From Alnus glutinosa (taxonomy: Eukaryota > Streptophyta > Magnoliopsida > Fagales > Betulaceae), in contig NC_084894.1 in NCBI RefSeq assembly GCF_958979055.1, positions 26,434,116 to 26,498,115 of the forward strand: a stretch of 64,000 nucleotides of DNA. Direction: 5' to 3'. A program made the translations under genes and the position numbers. The notes beneath the pieces were generated by a model. The model was not told where the DNA came from and searched no databases. It saw only the letters and a list, made by a program, of their open reading frames with translations. The first letter of the stretch is position 1. The number at the start of each line of letters is the position of its first letter. This document shows positions 37,336 to 49,019 of the stretch, piece by piece.

Positions 37336-40163
37336 CTTTTTAGAATTGAGGGGGCCATGGCCTATACTGCCCCTGCCCCCGCCCCCTAAATTCGTTCTTG
37401 GTATTATGTAACCCTTTCCTTATTCAATTTAAAAAAAAAAAAAAAAAAAAGATATAAACTTAAGGGTTTATTATATAATCACACCTAATATTTTAAGTCC
37501 GGATAAGATGAAAGACAACGTAAAGTCATGCTTTTTGTCCTTATCATATAGTTCATTTTGTTTTTAATCCTAAATATATGTTGCTTTATATATATATATA
37601 TATATATAAAAATCCTAAATATACGACTTTCAAATACCTAATCCATGTCAAGGGAATAAAAAAGAAAGTCAACACAAATGAGTAAACCTAAGCACCAATA
37701 ATTACTCCCCACGTTACAGTCTAATGATTGTGGAACAAACGTACCAACCCTCTTCGCCTAGGAGGTTGGACGGCTCCCATAGGTACGATGAATGCCAAAG
37801 TTTAGTAAGCTACTGTTTGGCAACAATTTTTTTATTATTATATTTTAAAAATATGTATGGGTTGTTTTTTAGAATTTATAACTCTACTTATATTTTATCT
37901 AACTTTTTATAATTTGGTCTCAAAATTTTAAAACTATCGAAATATAATTTCAAAAAATAAATTCTATCGATATTTACAATTTTAAATATAATACAAAATA
38001 ATATAATATAATACAAAAAAAATCGCACACTCAAATGAATTCTAAGGGATTATTTGAGTGCTTATCTCACAATAGGTAGCTTTTCGGGATCCTCAATTGT
38101 AAGGGACCACAATTCGATTGGGATTAAAATTATTTACAATTATTTGTCTGAATTTGAGAGAATTTGTTGAAAGAGACTATTTATAAAATTTAAATGACCA
38201 AATAAAAATTAAACTGTCCAACCACTTATTTGATCATGTAAATCTCGTAAATGATCTCTCATAATCCCATATGAATTTTTTTAAAATTCAAACAAATATT
38301 TATAAAGGATTTTGATCATCCAATCAACCCATAAAGTTGAAAGACAGAAAGAAGGTTGCCCGATTAGTTAATCCAAATACAATAGTTTTAGGGTGCGTTT
38401 GAAATTGCGATTTCATAGATAATAAATGCGATTTTAAACCAAATCGCAGAACAAAGATCGTTTGAGAACTGCGTTTTTAAAAATTGCGATTTGAAAACGC
38501 ATAAAATCTGCTTTTTCAAATCGCAGATAAGATGATGCTTTTTTGAAAACGCAGAATTTTAAAGGTAAATTCGCGTTTTAAAGGCTAAATTGCTATTTTG
38601 CCAAACGCTTAACTGCGTTTTTAAAAATCACTTTTTTCAAATCGCACATTTTAAAATCGTTATTTTAAATCGCACTTTTTGAAATCATAAACCCAAATGG
38701 ACCTTAATTTGAATTGTTTATTTTAAATAAACGCTCTAAAATGCATGATAACACAATAAAGAGAAAGAATAGCTTGCACAGCGTACAACCTACATGAGTG
38801 GCCATTTGAAATAACTGAATTATCATTTTGATCGTTAATTAGGATATTTCAGCCGCCCTATCCTAATCTTTAGAGTGCATAAACTATCTTTGTGGCTAAA
38901 AGAGGAATGATAGATTTCATTTTAGTGTTATTTTGGTGTCCTTCTAGAAGGACATAGGTGTAATTTCTATGAATGAGCTCTATCGTTCATAGAAAAAATG
39001 ATTCGAACACCCCATTTGATGGGATCTCAATCCTTCTTTCATATCACTTTCGGCCAATGATATGCACTTGCTGTTTTGAAAAAGAGGGAATTACCTCTTG
39101 AGCTCCTCTCACTACCCATTATTGAGTATGGCGACATTCTTTAAATAGTTCAGAGCTTCAAAGTAATGAAAACTGCCCTAACGTTCTTTAATTACAAATG
39201 AATAAACTCTAGATAAATTATCAAGAAGGGCAGCACAATTATGATCGATATATTTTCAAAAAAAAATAAAATAAAATTATGATCAATAGTACAATTATTG
39301 TTCTTCTTAATTGTCTTCCAATTATTTGTTGTCCAACTTGCGGTTGTTATCCTCTTAAAAATATAGCTGTGCAATCCATGGTTAAAAGGATTAGTACAAA
39401 ATGACCACATCAAACAATACTACCCTCTTTGTTATGATTGCGTTTACATGGCCATTGAGACTTAGATTCCTATAAATTATTTGCTCAAATTTTAGAAAAC
39501 TCATAACAAAAAATGAGAGAGGAGGTGTGGGTTCCACTGTGCCTGAGCAGATCTTTGGGTTGCTTAGAGTGCAGGACTCACCTGCTCGGACATTTCGAAA
39601 CCTGCACCCGTTTATTTCATTCCCTACCCGAATTCTCTGATTCCGAAGAATCCCAATATTTGTTATACTCTGTTGTGGACCGAGATTTTTTATATTTGGG
39701 GTAACAGGTGAGTCCTACAGCCCCTTCCATGTGGGCTATCCAAATTGCAATGCAATTGTAAGGGATCCTAATTCTTCTGGTACTAAATGCTCTTGCAGAA
39801 AATGACCAACAAATGTGAATCACAACCACCTAAAGATTTAAGAAATGACGGAGTTCAATTATCATTTTAATTTGCAATTGCCAAGTAATCCCTTGACATT
39901 TTATCTTAGATGAACGAACGTGCCGGCACCATTACACAAAAACTTTTAATTGCAAATCTTCCTCTAAATCTGCATTTACAAAAGGAAGTAAAGTATTGCT
40001 TCTTTATGCAATCAGCTTGTGGACAACATTGCTGCTTTATGCAATGCCGTTAAATGGAATAGGATCCTCTTTATTTCAAGTAAAATAATTAGAAATTATT
40101 TTGTGATTTGGATTAGATTTCACGGTATTTAAGAGTGTATATGGTGTCACGTCATTTAAAAAT
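35631..40163. repeat. Tandem duplication, copy A2
   Basis: Second direct copy of the A unit, about 4.53 kb. The main length difference from A1 is the expanded AT microsatellite at 36504-36572. A2 has the natural right continuation (40164-40539), which A1 lacks because A2 starts there, so A1 is truncated at the junction. Apparent frames shared by the copies (for example 34659-34880 and 39192-39413, minus strand) are conserved only because the duplication is recent. Confidence 0.92.
36504..36572. repeat. Expanded (AT)n microsatellite
   Basis: About 69 bp of AT dinucleotides, against 18 bp at the same place in A1 (32043-32060). Confidence 0.95.
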
Positions 40164-40539
40164 CTTAAATGATATACCAAAATAAGTAACATATACACCG
40201 TTAGATGCTGTGAAATCTAATCTAGATCATAAAATGATTCATGTTCCGTTGATGAATACCATGATGAATTACCCCCATGTTCTTGCTAAAAAGAATAATC
40301 CCATATTTGGCAAATAGTGATATATCATTCTAAATATATGGGTGAGATATAATGTTTGTTTATTATATGTACATCCAGCACCTTGATGTTAATTAGGTGC
40401 CTGTTGAGCTAGCCATTCTTGAATCTGACTTCATGCTGGATCATGAAATAATCTGAAGGGAACTTCATCTCGTGGTACAAGCTTTCTGTATTATGGAAGT
40501 TAAGATATATCTGTACCTGGCAATTGCCTACAGACGTGG
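40164..40539 (-). pseudogene. Copied 3' flank and last codons of the cis-prenyltransferase gene
   Basis: This stretch matches 56,880-57,228 closely, including GGCAATTGCCTACAGACGTG, which in the real gene contains the stop codon and final codons (minus strand). Homology stops there, and an unrelated GGTGG-rich stretch (40540-40630) follows. It is therefore a truncated scrap of the gene end, not a working copy. Confidence 0.8.
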
Positions 40540-40639
40540 GAGTGGGGATGGGGAAGAGGGAGATAATTTTGCTGCTGCCAGTAGTGGCGGTGGAGATCGA
40601 GGAGGAGAGTGGAGAAGAATGGCGGTGGTGGTGACATTT

Positions 40640-42322
40640 TTTTGACTGATGTCTTTGTCGAAAAAATGCGTTGGCCATGGCCCACTCTACATATGATGAC
40701 ATTCAATAAGTGGTTGAATCCTATGTAATAGCACATAGAAAATACTTTTTTCCATAAAGGGTTGTCTGATCTCATTACACAAAGGATTATCAACTTCACT
40801 TCATGATTCGACAAAGTTTTGTTTTAAATTCTTTAAAATTCACAATTTTTAAAATTTACTCTATTAAATTGATGTATGTTTTTAAAATATGTGATTTTTA
40901 TATATATTTTTAATAAGATTAGCATTTTAAAAATCATGTAAGAATTGAAGGGTAATATAATGCCATGACAAATAAAATATAAAGTTCGGTCTATGGCTTA
41001 CGTCCACAGGATAAGTGCTCTTATTTATAGGAAAATTAAATAATACAAATAGACTTCAACTACAATTAGGTAATAGTTATTAACTGTGACTAGATGTAGA
41101 TAATAGACTTCAATTGTAGCTACGTCACAGTTTTCAACTGTGATTATATGATAGTCTTCAACTGTAGTTAAGCTACAGTTTTCAACTGTAGGTAGATGAT
41201 AGTCTTCAATTGTATCTTGAATTATTGAACTCCTGATATACTCTAACCAGAATCACATACGTTAAAAAAAATGTCAATTTAATAAATTAAGTTGAAATAA
41301 AATGTTATATTTCTTAAATAGATTAACCTTCTCACAATGATCAAAGTTCATCACTATTCAAGATTGAACCTACAATCACACAGCTAGCAAGTTTTTAAAT
41401 ACCAATAGAATGAAGAGTATGCTGAGCTTTAGAGTATTCCATTACTTAGATTGTGAAAAAAACAAAATTTACTGTCTAGTTGATTTTACGGTTTTAAAAC
41501 GTACGATTGAAAAGTTAATATTTTGAAATATGTGATTTTTAAAAATCCAATCAAGTATTTGGTAAAATTTGAGTTTAGCCTAAAATTGTAAATTGACCTT
41601 TTAAAATCATACATTTTTAAAAACGAACTCCTTACATTCAATTTGAAAACATAAGTTTTTCTACGAGTTTCAAACAGCCATTTTTTAAAAACACACTTCC
41701 AAACGAGACACTTCCCACAATTTGTTTATAAACACATTTTTAGCCAGCAAAATCGCATAACAAACTCTAAAAGCTAATGCACATAATATGGGAACTTTTG
41801 ACATATGCTGACTCATAATATTAGACATAATTAGATAGTAATTTAGAGTTTAACCACAGTTTTAAATTAAATTGTAGAATCTCAATTACATTAATATCAA
41901 TCCCATAAATTTATGAGTATTGCAATCTGAACCCTTGATGAGATTAACTTGGAGTCTAGGAGTAACGAAGATTATATAAATTACAATTGAAATCTATATG
42001 GGCATAAAAACTCACACCATCTAGAGTTTGCAAATTAATTTAGCCCATGCATAAAAAAATCTTAATAGATAAACGTAATTTAATGAAAATTCCTTCTTCT
42101 TCTTTTTTTTTTTTTAATACAATTAAAACACTATTTGGCCTTCATTTTCATTTCTTGTAGTTAACAAAAGCTCATCATCAAGTGTTCAGAGTGCGCAATT
42201 TGAAACTGTAAGATAAACAGAATTTTTTTTAAAAAAAATTTAAAAATAAAGATAAACTAAAGGGTTTATTATATAATCACACCTAATATTTGTTGTACGG
42301 ATAAGATAAAGAGAAATGATTG
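40640..42322. repeat. Third, diverged partial copy of the A unit (left part, up to the LINE)
   Basis: Begins near GATGTCTTTGTCGAAAAAAT and follows the A unit in the same order: CCATAAAGGG...CTCATTACACAAAGG, the TTCAACTGT minisatellite, AAAATCGCATAACA, and GGTTTATTATATAATCACAC. It is clearly more diverged than A1 is from A2. After the LINE it resumes at 46554 and fades near 46,670. Confidence 0.8.
41055..41215. repeat. Degenerate TTCAACTGT minisatellite
   Basis: About seven units of 20-30 bp centred on (C/T)TTCAACTGTAGNTA and variants. Shorter versions occur at 31856-32000 and 36316-36460 in A1 and A2. Confidence 0.75.
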
Positions 42323-45300
42323 TTTTTTTTTTTGAAAGGTGCTTGTATTCTCATTAATCAGGAGACAAAAGTCTCTCCGCCAACACAATCTCTGAAATAC
42401 ATGAAGGATACGAATACATCCAAATTTGACTTAAATTCTGACTGACAGCTAACTTAGCGAGTTGGTGGGCAGCATTATTGCAGCCTCTCCTTACTGAAGC
42501 CACTTTCCACACAGAGAACTCCCTAAGAACCTTCCTGGCCTCTGCAATAATACTTCCCATTCTACTAAACACTTCCTCCTCCCGATTGAGAGCTGAAACC
42601 ACCTCACTCGCGTCACCCTCAAGGAAGATGGAATAGAGACCCAGAATACGGCCAAGTTCCGCGCCCAATTTAACACCAATCGCCTCAGCAACCGACGGAT
42701 CCAGGATGAATTTCTGGACCGCACATTGGGTCGCTAGAACAGCCCCAAGATTGTTGCGGACAATGATACCCACCCCCATCAAGTTCTTCCGTTTGTCGAT
42801 GGCCGCATCCCAGTTGATCTTGACGGTATCCACACTGGGAGGGTTCCAGGAATCGCTGGGAGCAGGAGCTCGGCTGCCGGAGATAGAAGGGAGGGCATGG
42901 ATCTCTTTAAAATTCTTAAGCGATTCCTCTGCACCATCCAGCAGACAGTTGGGGGCATGAATTTATTCTCAAAAACCCATTGATTCCTTCGGTGCCATAG
43001 TCTCTGGGCAATAATGGCTGTTAGCTCAAGATCCTCAATCTCCAGCCTCTTATACAATTCACAAAAAATACGGAGAAAATCAGAATCATTAATGGCGCAC
43101 TTTTGGATAACTCGGGGGGCTTCGGACCATACCGCACGAGCCGTATCACAAATCCACAAAGTATGAGCAGCGGATTCCACTTCTCGACCACAAAGGGGAC
43201 AGAGCGGGTCAGTAACAATTTTCCTTCTATGTAGATTTTCTTTCGTAGGAAGAATATTGTTGCAAGCTCTCCATAGAAAAAGATGAATAACCCGCGGCAC
43301 CCTTAATTTCCATATAATCTTCCATATAGGGCTTTGATGAGGTCCCAGAGAGCTACACCCCTGATGCCTGGCTTTTCTGTCCAATTCCAGATGGTACGCG
43401 CTTCGGACAGTGAATATGCCATTCGCCGTGTAAGCCCAAATCAGCCTATCTTGCACAATGCCTGGGCTGATGGCCAAGCTGCATATCTTCTCAACAGTCT
43501 CGGCAGGGAAAATCTGCTCAATCAGAGGTATATTCCACCATCTACTATTCTGGTCAATAATTTCAGCTACTTTTGCATCCTTATTCAAAATTCGAATTGG
43601 AGATTGAATAGAATTTAAGTGGGGAGAGAAAATCCAACGGTCTCCCCATATGTTGATTTTGGTGCCATCTCCTACCTTCCAAATTAAGCCTTCCTGTAAG
43701 AGGGGTTTAGCCATCCAGATACTACGCCATAAATAGGAAGGTCTGTAGCCCAAGGATGCCTCAAACAACGATCCTTCAGGAAAATACTTTTCCTTAAGCA
43801 CCCTAGCAGCTAGAGAACTGGGATTCTGGATTATACGCCACCCTTGTTTAGCCAACAAGGCTAGATTAAAGCTCTCCAGATCCCGGAAACCCAGTCCTCC
43901 TGAATTTTTGCTCCTCCCTAGACCTTTCCACGCCATCCAAACCATCCGATCAACCTTCTCCATATGCCCCCACCAGAATTTGCTCAAGAGCCTATTAATA
44001 TCACGGCAAAGGGAGATAGGAAGCCTGAAAACACTCATAGTGTAGGTTGGGATGGCTTGAAGGACCGCCTTAATTAGAACCTCCTTACCCGCATGGGAAA
44101 GGAATTTCTCCTTCCATCCATTCATCCGGTTCCAAATACGGCTTTTGATATAATTGAATGTCGCAATTCTGGATCGACCAACAAAAGCCGGTAATCCCAA
44201 ATAGGATTCATAGCATTGGGTAGGAATTAATCCTGTTTCCTGCAAGATGGAAATCCTCTCCTCCTCCTTTGTATTATTACTGAAATAAATAGAAGTCTTC
44301 TCCAAGTTTACTCTCTGACCCGAGGCCCTCTCATAGACTTCCAAGATATTCTTCATTTGCCTCCATTCGTCTAGGTTAGCTTTCCCAAATAGAATACTAT
44401 CGTCGGCAAAGAGGAGATGGTTGATTCTTATCCCACCCCTACGAATAGGAACCCCTGAAATCTTCCCCACCCCTGCCGCTTGGTCCAGCATTCTACTCAA
44501 GGCTTCAGCACACAAAATAAAAAGGAAGGGGGAAAGGGGGTCTCCCTGGCGTATACCCCTGGAGGGAACAATATGGCCATGGGGTAGGCCATTAATAAGG
44601 ACCGTATAGGAGACCGTACGGACGCATGTCATGATCAAATGAACCCATCTCTCGGCAAAACCGAGCCTCCTCATCACAGCCTCCAAAAACCCCCATTCTA
44701 ACCGATCATACGCCTTGCTCATATCGAGTTTGATAGCCATGAACCCATTCCTACCCTTTAGACGAGTCGCCATGGTATGGAGAGTCTCGAAGGCTACAAT
44801 AATGTTGTCGGTAATCAAACGGCCCGGGATGAATGCACTTTGCTCCGGAGAAATGATCTGCGGCAAGACAAGTTTCATTCTGTTAGCAAGCACTTTGGAA
44901 ATCAGTTTATAGACCACGTTACATAGGCTAATAGGCCGATAGTCCTTAACCGATTCCGGAGCAGGATTCTTTGGAATGAGGCATATATTGGTAGCATTGA
45001 TCGAAGGATCAAAAGGACCACCATTAAGAAAGGACAACACTGCCTCTGAGACCTTCTCCCCCACAAAACACCACGCCTTTTGAAAGAAACCCGCAGAGAA
45101 GCCATCCGGGCCCGGAGATTTCAGCGGATGCATTTGAGAAAGTACCAAGCCCACCTCCTCTGCTGTGAAGGGCCTTAATAAGGATGAGTTCATCTCATCC
45201 GAGACAAGATGCTCCATATTTTCCAAACATTGAGAGAGATCAGCATCGGCATCACAACTAGAGGAGAAAATATCCTCAAAGTAATTAACAAAGACTCTGC

Positions 45301-46553
45301 CAATGTCCTGTCGTCTCCTCCACATTCTCCCCTGTTCATCCGAGATAGACCGTATGGTGTTTATCTTCCTCCTATGGTTTGCCCAAGCGTGGAAGAATTT
45401 AGTATTCCTGTCTCCATTGCTATACCAATTCTGCTTGGCCCTCTGCTTCCATTTAATATCCTCCCTTTCCAAAATCTGATCAATGTCCTTTTGGACCTGG
45501 TTGATCTCCTCAATAAGGCTCAGACTATTAGATCCTTGCAATTCCAAGAGTCTCCTACTCTTCTGTTTCAGCAATTCTGCGTCTTTTCCAAATTTAGCAC
45601 TACTCCATCGTGCAAGGTCTCTTTGGCAGGCTGAAAGGCGGACCTGAACGTCCTTCAGCTTGTTAGACTCCAATGTCTCCTGCTCCCAAGCTGCTTTAGA
45701 GATATCATTGCATTCAGGATCCAGCTGCCATTTGGCTTCAAACTTGAACGCCCGGCGTGAAGGCCTAATCTCATAGGGTTCGTCCTTAAACAAAATAAGG
45801 ATCGGATTGTGGTCCGAGCAAATGGCTTCTAAGACTTGTACCCTTACAAAATTGAATCTGGAGCACCATTCCATATTGGCAATTGCTCTGTCAAGTCTTT
45901 CCAGGATAAAATTATCATCTCTCCTGTTATTACACCAAGTATATCGTGGTCCAGAGAAGCCAAGATCACTCAGCTCACAGTCTTCAAGCGCCCTCCTGAA
46001 CTGATCAATCTGAGAACTCCGCCTTAGCACTGCCCCCTGCTTCTCCGATTGATCAAGGATTTCGTTAAAATCCCCTGCACACAACCAGGCAGAAGGCTGA
46101 AAGGACTTGAGAAATCTCAAGAGTTCCCATGATTCCCATCGTCTAGCCGCATTGGGGAAACCGTAGAAGCCAGTGAACTTCCAGTCTGGCCTTCCATCCT
46201 CTTCACTAATGATAGCATTAATGTGCTGTCGAGAATAATTAAAGATTTCCAACGAAAGATTCTCCGACCATAATAGAGCTAAGCCCCCACTTCTCCCAAC
46301 CGGATTAACCACAAAAAGCCCTTTAAAACCCAATTTACATCTAACTTTCTCCATAGTACTACTTCTACACAAAGTTTCAATAAGGAAAACAATATCGGGT
46401 TTCTTCTCTTTCACCAAATGGTGAAGCACACGAACTGTCCGGGGGTTCCCAAGCCCCCGGCAGTTCCAACGCAAGAGACTCATGGCGACAGGCGGGGCTG
46501 AGGTTCAGCCACCGCCTCTTCTATTAAGCCCATCACAATTTCCTGGGCCCATA
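42323..46553 (-). mobile_element. L1-type LINE, 5'-truncated, with 44-bp target duplication
   Basis: Non-LTR retrotransposon on the minus strand. The poly-A tail appears as a T run at 42323-42333. The 44-bp flanks 42279-42322 and 46554-46597 match except at three positions, marking the insertion. Only about 70 bp precede the endonuclease-RT frame, so a gag-like ORF1 is missing. It landed inside the third A-unit copy. Confidence 0.9.
42779..46483 (-). pseudogene. LINE ORF2: endonuclease, reverse transcriptase, zf-RVT (RNase H in another frame)
   Basis: A 1,234-residue frame starts MSLLRWNCRGLGNPRTVRVL. The N-terminal ~235 residues are an APE-type endonuclease (IETLC, CAGDFNEIL, CSDHNPI). The reverse transcriptase follows at roughly 510-770 (DYRPISLCNVVYKLISKVLA, GIRQGDPLSPFLF, HLLFADDSILFGKA with the FADD core). 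The zinc-binding zf-RVT region lies near the C terminus (PLCGREVESAAHTLWICD). The RNase H part continues in a different frame (42354-42833 region, VKINWDAAIDKR...EGDASEVVSALN...NNAAHQLAKLA), because one base appears to be missing from a five-base G run at 42951-42955 (plus strand). The element is therefore probably unable to make full ORF2. Confidence 0.9.
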
Positions 46554-47332
46554 ACACCTAATATTTGAAGTACGGATAAGATCAAGAGAAATGATTGTTG
46601 TACAACTCTAACAACATTTTTTTTTACAATTCACTATATATATAATTCCTAAATATACAACTTTTAAGAGAGGAATGATTTTTGCACATTTATTGTACAT
46701 TTTTTATATAGAAGCAGTTTATTACAATTTCTGACAGCTAGAATAGCAGTTGTGCACATCAGTGCGTGCGTGCGACGTGACACAACTAGCATGTGTATAT
46801 TCAAAATCTAATCTAGTAAAAAAGTAAGATAAATGATTATAAAACACACAAAAAACTCATAGACTTTCGACGTGAAATAAAAAGTAATTGAAAAAATAGA
46901 AAGGAAATTAAAATATTGAAATTGGAGGAAAAAATTTTCATGAAATTTTTTTGAATAAGATACAGCGAATAGCACTTTTTTTTTTTTTTTTTTGTAACCA
47001 GCAAGAACATTTTATTTATTTTTTTATGAATTAAAACTTTATAAATCAAACTCAATCCAGAATACAACTCTCCAGTAAAAACAACTAAAACAAAAAGATC
47101 TCCAACAAACAAAGCATTAGTTTTACAATAAAGAGTTTAGGTTCCAATTATGCACTAGTTTTGCATTGTGAGCAGTCTTTTGACAGCTCCTTTGGCCAGG
47201 ATCCTCGGCCACTTTTGCTATCACATTAACTTTCTCTACTACTACGGCAGAGATCACAAGTCAAAATAACTTTCATTTTCCGCCGACGGACCTGCAATTG
47301 TAGCGTGTGAAGGTTAGTAGGAACATGCCTAA
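46554..47332. other. Tail of the third A-unit copy, then unassigned DNA
   Basis: 46554-46597 is the right target duplication of the LINE, and similarity to the A unit continues to about 46,670. The rest is AT-rich with a T run at 46977-46993. No gene is seen. Confidence 0.55.
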
Positions 47333-48544
47333 GGCCATCTCCAGCAGCAAAAGTTATAATAGCTGTTGTAAAAGTACAACTCTTTACTTTAACTACTGTT
47401 TTTCTTATATTCACTCCAACAGATTCTCTATTCTACTCTCTACTTTTATTTAAATATTATTTGTCATTCTTTTTTTATTATTTTTTTCTCCTCATCCTCT
47501 GCTGGACGACGAAGAGGCTGGAACAAACCCTCCTTGTGGTCGGAAACAGACTCAACCAGACACACATGCCTCAAGCTCTAGCCCCAAAGGGCGAACCCAT
47601 CTTTTCCACGAGCTCAGCGGTGGCCCTTCTCGCCGGTGGCCATTCTCGCCGTCACCCATCCCCGGCCAAAAAAGAGGTATCTGCGTCAATTGGATGGCTA
47701 GAATTCGCCGGTGGTCCTTCCCAGAACTTGCCAAGATCAGAGTGTTAAGGAATTTTTAATGGTCCTTCCAAGAACTTGTCGAAAGTTGTCTCATCACCAC
47801 ATTCCAAACCCAGTCGAGAAGGAGGTGGCAGCGTCTAGTTCCCCCACGGCTAAGTCTTTGGTGTTACCTAAACAACTTGCAGTGGACCTTCCCAGAACTT
47901 GTCGACAACTCGGTCTCTTCCCCGCATTCGAGACACAGCCGAGAAGAAGGTGTGGATTTTGGCAGGTTTTAAAACGATAGAGCTTCAATTGGTAAATCTA
48001 CCGAACAGGTAGTGGGCAGTTTGCTTTAGCCAAGCCGGGGAGGATAGTCGATCTGTTATCCAAGGAGATAATGCTGATGGAATAATCGTGGCCCCTAAAC
48101 GTTGGTTGCACATGGTGGATTGCAGCGAAGGCGGTAGGAGGATCGTTGTCGTGCCGGTGGCCAGGGATAGTAGCAGTTTCGCTGTCAAGGCAACTTCCCC
48201 ACTATGGGCGGAATCGCCGGCTGTGAGTCAGGGAGACGTGCTCCAACGGGTACAGCGGTTGTGACTCGGTGGAGACCAACAGAGATGAGAAGTGAGGGAG
48301 AGGGAAGTGGGTGAACGAAGAAGGAGAGGGATGCGGGTGGAGGTGGAGTGATAGAAAGGAGAGAGAGAAAATATTAATAAAAAATTAAGAAACAGATGAA
48401 CAGTGAATAGCCAGTAGTGGCTATTCACTGTTGATGAAGTTAAGGAAAAAATTATAATGGCCATTCTGTTGGAGGAAGGAAAAGTGGTAAAAATGGTCAA
48501 ATATGACTTTTTGGTTAAAATGAAGCCTCTGCTGGAGATGGCCA
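47333..48544. mobile_element. Non-autonomous DNA transposon with GGCCATCTCCAGCAG ends
   Basis: The left end GGCCATCTCCAGCAG is the exact complement of the right end CTGCTGGAGATGGCC, a 15-bp perfect terminal repeat. The outer arms are AT-rich, while the centre (about 47490-48350) is GC-rich and unlike them, suggesting captured sequence. No clean target duplication was found, so the superfamily is unassigned. Short frames inside are not called. Confidence 0.65.
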
Positions 48545-49019
48545 AGAGACGAGAACAGTTGTAGCGTGTTTCGCTGTCTGTATTTGTATGAGTTTTGACT
48601 GAAGTTGAATGTACACCGTTACCGTTAGGGTGGATGAATGTTGTTTTATTGGATCAATGCAAGTTCAACTTTCCCTTTAAAAAAAAAAAAAAAAAACAAA
48701 CTGCGCAACCACGGCTACTGTTGCTGCCACGCAATCAATCACCACCAACCCAAGCTCTGGAGGATTTTTTGTTTTACAGGAAAAGAAAAAAAATATTTGG
48801 TTTTATATTATTACACATATTTTGTAAAGAGATTACAAATCCACCCATTGAATTTAAAAGCCACACGTGAGAGTTCACATTAATATAAATTTGAAAAAGA
48901 GATAGTTCAATTGGTTGACATCCCCACATTTCTCACTTCTTCCCTGATATTAACCCCCAAACCGTGATTTCTTTCCCAAACTATCCCACCATCCCTCTGT
49001 AGCTACCCTTCTACCAGCC
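48545..49019. promoter_or_regulatory. Presumed upstream region of the WRKY-TNL2 gene
   Basis: AT-rich, with an A run (48679-48695) and a TATA-like ATTAATATAAATTTG near 48,880, about 140 bp before the ATG at 49020. The leader just before the ATG is C-rich (CCCACCATCCCTC). Promoter assignment is inference. Confidence 0.3.
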
